DNA from: JAGLSB01 sp023135955
Lineage (GTDB): Bacteria > Bacteroidota > Bacteroidia > Bacteroidales > GCA-2748055
Length of the DNA: 17,907 nucleotides
Direction of reading: 5' to 3'
NCBI GenBank assembly: GCA_030673645.1
Contig: DAOVIO010000080.1
Coordinates: 1 to 17,907, forward strand
In this document: positions 15,320-17,907 of the stretch, one piece after another
Numbering within the stretch: the first letter of the stretch is position 1
How the letters are laid out: each line of letters begins with the position of its first letter
Notes under the pieces: generated by a model
The model's database searches: none
The model's input: only the letters and a program-made list of their open reading frames with translations
Told to the model about the DNA's origin: nothing
Translations under genes and position numbers: made by a program

Positions 15320-17146
15320 ATGGATCAACAAGAAAAAATTAAATTATCCCATCAGGTGATGCTAATTTCAGGCATCTTCACTTTATTTATTGCCAGTTTA
15401 TTGATATTCAATTTCTGGCATATGAAAAAAAATGATCCCATCGAAAACGAGATAATTGCCACTTTTGTTGAAAGATTGGCTTCTGATCCCCGAAATGAAG
15501 AAATCATGGTTGAGATCAGGAATCTTGATCTTCTTGCCAGAAAAGCATATTTCACAAGCATCTGGCAGGTAAATGTTGGCTCTTATATTTTACTGTTTGC
15601 AGGGATTATTTTTGCATTAGCGCTAAAAATAAACACCGATCTGAGAAGAAAAATTACCCTTCCGGAAGGCTCGGATGAGAAGTTATTTCCATCCCGAATC
15701 ATTTCACAGCGTTGGTTATTGATCTCCGGATTAACAATTATAGGTTTCGCCCTTCTGGCAGGCTTCCTCGGTAAAGATCAGTTGAAAAATTTTTCACCTC
15801 AGCATGCCGCAGCCTTTTCCCGGGACAGTATCGACGAATCAATTGAAGTGATACAACTTGTAGACCCTGAAGCAAATCCGGTTTTAACCACAGACACCCC
15901 TGTTGAAAATGGTCAGGCTGAAGACAATACAAATGCAAATGAAATAAGTATACCGGTAGCCAGTGCAAGTTCAAAAACCTATTATGGCATTGAAGATTTT
16001 AAAAAGAATCAGAATACATTTAGAGGAGCACTTGGTCACGGTATTTCTTATAGTAAAAACATACCCGTTGATTGGGACGGTGCTTCAGGGAAAAATATTA
16101 AATGGAAAGTAGCTACTACTAAATCAGGATTTAATTCACCAGTAATATGGGAAGATAAAATATTTATTTCCGGGGGTGATAAAACAGCACGAATTGTTAG
16201 TTGTTTCGACCGACATAAAGGACAGCTGATTTGGGAAAAGGAAGTAAAAGACATCCCGGGTTCACCGGCAGCTCCACCAAGAACAACTGATGATACCGGA
16301 CTTGCAGCTCCAACAATGGCTGTTGATGGATATTATGTCTACGCAATTTTTGGGACGGGAGATATCATTGCTTTCGACCTTGATGGAAACAGAATTTGGG
16401 CCAGGAATCTGGGCGTTCCCGATAATCATTACGGACACTCATCTTCTCTTATTGTGTGGGAAAATAAACTTATTGTACAATACGATTCCGGTAAAGGTGG
16501 TAGGATGCTGGTATTATATACTGAAACCGGTGAGACCATCTGGGATATTAAAAGACCCAACCTGATATCATGGAGTTCTCCAATTCTTGTCGATGACAAA
16601 GGGAAAATGCAAGTCGTAACCTCAACCGATCCATATGTTGCAGGATATGACCTTGAAACAGGAAACGAATTATGGAAAGTTGAATGTATGATGGGTGAAG
16701 TTGCTCCTTCTCCCGGATATTATAATGGATTGATCTATGCTACAAATGAATATGCTATCCTGGCTGCTATCGATCCAGCAGCAGGCCCTGCGGTGGTTTG
16801 GGAAAATGATGAATACCTGGCTGAAGTATCAAGTCCTGTAGCCAGCGACGGAATATTGTACATTGCTACAAGCTATGGAGTACTTGTTGCCTACGATGCT
16901 CTAACCGGAGAAAAATACTGGGAACACGAATTCAATAATGGTTTTTATTCATCTCCAATGGTCGCCGATGGTAAATTATATATAATTGATATGGGTGGAG
17001 TAATGCATATTATTTCAGCTGATAAAACAGGAAATATAATTGGACAACCTGAGCTGGGAGAAGATGGATATGCCTTACCGGCATTTGCTGATAACAGATT
17101 GTACTTTAGAACAAATACCAGTTTATACTGTATTGAAGAGGAGTAA
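15320..17146 (+). CDS. Triple-TM protein with C-terminal PQQ-like beta-propeller (propeller 4)
   Basis: A 608-aa protein with transmembrane helices near 12-33, 84-102 and 131-150. The soluble loop between the first two (about 34-83) contains ERLASDPRNEEI and IRNLDLLARKAYF. A low-complexity linker rich in acidic residues and Asn (about 155-225) leads to a PQQ-like beta-propeller (about 230-608) with blades such as NSPVIWEDKIFISGG, GQLIWEKEV, LETGNELWKVE, SSPVASDGILYIATSYG and SSPMVADGKLYIIDMGG. The membrane part plus propeller makes it the natural link between the polyferredoxin encoded 1 bp upstream and the periplasmic propellers. With three helices and an outward propeller the N-terminus should be cytoplasmic. 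It is not a recognisable quinoprotein dehydrogenase. The next gene starts 3 bp later, and its Shine-Dalgarno (GAGGAG, 17137-17142) lies inside the last codons of this one. Confidence 0.88.
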   Translation: MDQQEKIKLSHQVMLISGIFTLFIASLLIFNFWHMKKNDPIENEIIATFVERLASDPRNEEIMVEIRNLDLLARKAYFTSIWQVNVGSYILLFAGIIFALALKINTDLRRKITLPEGSDEKLFPSRIISQRWLLISGLTIIGFALLAGFLGKDQLKNFSPQHAAAFSRDSIDESIEVIQLVDPEANPVLTTDTPVENGQAEDNTNANEISIPVASASSKTYYGIEDFKKNQNTFRGALGHGISYSKNIPVDWDGASGKNIKWKVATTKSGFNSPVIWEDKIFISGGDKTARIVSCFDRHKGQLIWEKEVKDIPGSPAAPPRTTDDTGLAAPTMAVDGYYVYAIFGTGDIIAFDLDGNRIWARNLGVPDNHYGHSSSLIVWENKLIVQYDSGKGGRMLVLYTETGETIWDIKRPNLISWSSPILVDDKGKMQVVTSTDPYVAGYDLETGNELWKVECMMGEVAPSPGYYNGLIYATNEYAILAAIDPAAGPAVVWENDEYLAEVSSPVASDGILYIATSYGVLVAYDALTGEKYWEHEFNNGFYSSPMVADGKLYIIDMGGVMHIISADKTGNIIGQPELGEDGYALPAFADNRLYFRTNTSLYCIEEE

Positions 17147-17149
17147 AGA

Positions 17150-17907
17150 ATGAAGGTAGATATTAAAGAAATAGACCAGTTTACTGAAAGTCTGGGAAAA
17201 GAGAAAAAGGATGTAATTCCAATCTTACAAGCAATTCAGGGTAAATATAATTACCTTCCAGAAGAAGCACTTACACGGGTATGTGAAATTACGGATATTA
17301 CCCCTGCGCAAATCGTTAGTGTAGCGAGTTTTTATGCTCAATTTAGATTTCAACCTGCAGGAAAGCATTTAGTTAAGGTTTGCATGGGTACTGCTTGTCA
17401 TGTAAAGGGAGCCGAACAGGTTTATGATGCTTTTAAAAGGGAATTTAAGCTTGAAGGACTAAATGACACTGATGCATCTGGAAAATATACTATTGAGAAG
17501 GTGAACTGTTTAGGCTGTTGCACATTAGCTCCTGTAGTTCAAATCGATAATATTACTTATGGGCATGTCAGCTCAAGTACAATTAACGAGGTACTGAGTG
17601 ATTTTGAAAGCCAAAAGGATCAGGGTGGAAAAAAACAATTCAGGAAATCTTCTGGAGAAGAGATAAAAGGTGAAATTCGCATCGGACTTGGATCATGTTG
17701 TGTTGCAAGTGGTAGTGACGAAATAAGGGATGCAGTGAAAAATACTCTTGATACTAAAAGTCTGAATGTAAACCTTAAACATGTTGGATGCGTGGGTATG
17801 TGTCACCAGGTTCCTCTTGTTGAGATAGTTCCTGACGAAGGTGACCCGATTCTATATTCAAAGGTCAAAGCAGTTGATATTGATCAGATTGTTCAGAAAC
17901 ATTTTCA
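17150..17907 (+). CDS. Fused NuoE-NuoF-type NADH dehydrogenase subunit (partial, runs off window)
   Basis: The frame opens at ATG 17150 behind GAGGAG and is still open at the window end (252 codons seen). Residues 1 to about 150 are a complete NuoE/HydC-type thioredoxin-fold 2Fe-2S domain: ILQAIQGKYNYLP, then Cys78 and Cys83 (VCMGTACHVKG), Cys120 and Cys124 (NCLGCCTLAPVVQID). This spacing equals the family's C-x4-C and C-x3-C. A charged linker (about 153-172) joins a second thioredoxin-like domain with GLGSCCVASGS (Cys183, Cys184) and HVGCVGMCHQVPLVEI (Cys214, Cys218), matching the N-terminal extension of NuoF/HydB/HoxF-like flavoproteins. The FMN/NAD-binding part should follow beyond the window. 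It would be cytoplasmic and pass electrons between NAD(P)H and the membrane iron-sulfur relay. Separate nuoE and nuoF genes are the commoner form. Confidence 0.9.
   Translation, partial: MKVDIKEIDQFTESLGKEKKDVIPILQAIQGKYNYLPEEALTRVCEITDITPAQIVSVASFYAQFRFQPAGKHLVKVCMGTACHVKGAEQVYDAFKREFKLEGLNDTDASGKYTIEKVNCLGCCTLAPVVQIDNITYGHVSSSTINEVLSDFESQKDQGGKKQFRKSSGEEIKGEIRIGLGSCCVASGSDEIRDAVKNTLDTKSLNVNLKHVGCVGMCHQVPLVEIVPDEGDPILYSKVKAVDIDQIVQKHF

Noticed and set aside
8257..17146. True PQQ-dependent dehydrogenases
   Set aside because: The proteins show BamB-like PQQ-type repeats but not the size, Cys-Cys ring, catalytic Asp region or haem motif of quinoprotein dehydrogenases that I could identify. No PQQ biosynthesis gene is present.

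Overview
The window comes from a member of the Bacteroidota, most likely a marine or sediment Bacteroidales/Marinilabiliales type. This is inferred from the AT-rich sequence, a TAnnTTTG-type -7 box in front of the tmRNA gene, a tmRNA tag (GDTNYSLAA) close to the Bacteroides form, a GH92 lipoprotein, and an integrase remnant with the N-terminus typical of Bacteroidota tyrosine recombinases. No species can be named from the sequence alone.

Layout. (1) Positions 1-430 hold no convincing gene. They contain two hairpins, the second a perfect 16-bp palindrome directly before the next gene, and one possible 21-codon ORF. (2) 433-2111 is an AbiEi/AbiEii-type toxin-antitoxin pair with an ATGA overlap. 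(3) 2320-3861 is the 5' part of an McrB-like restriction GTPase. It is cut off just after its Walker A motif and joined at about 3830/3831 to the first 31 codons of a tyrosine recombinase on the opposite strand. (4) 4152-4545 (minus) is tmRNA with its own promoter and terminator, followed by a 24-bp minisatellite at 4600-4727. (5) 4857-8014 holds two lipoprotein genes, a GH92 alpha-mannosidase and a calcineurin-like metallophosphatase. (6) 8257-17907 and beyond is one long plus-strand gene cluster with mostly 1-21 bp gaps: three periplasmic or outer-membrane PQQ-like beta-propellers, an anchored NHL propeller, a small anchored four-Cys protein, a Tat-type four-cluster ferredoxin, a NapH-like membrane polyferredoxin, a triple-TM protein with a PQQ-like propeller, and a fused NuoE-NuoF-type subunit that runs off the window.

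Regions 2-3 look like the worn remains of a defence or mobile island beside ssrA. Region 6 is the part most likely to be an undescribed system. Its parts suggest a membrane redox conduit in which a cytoplasmic NuoEF-like module exchanges electrons with a NapGH-like iron-sulfur relay that serves extracytoplasmic beta-propellers. No catalytic terminal enzyme, no CXXCH haem site and no true quinoprotein dehydrogenase is visible in the window, so the direction of electron flow and the substrate are unknown.
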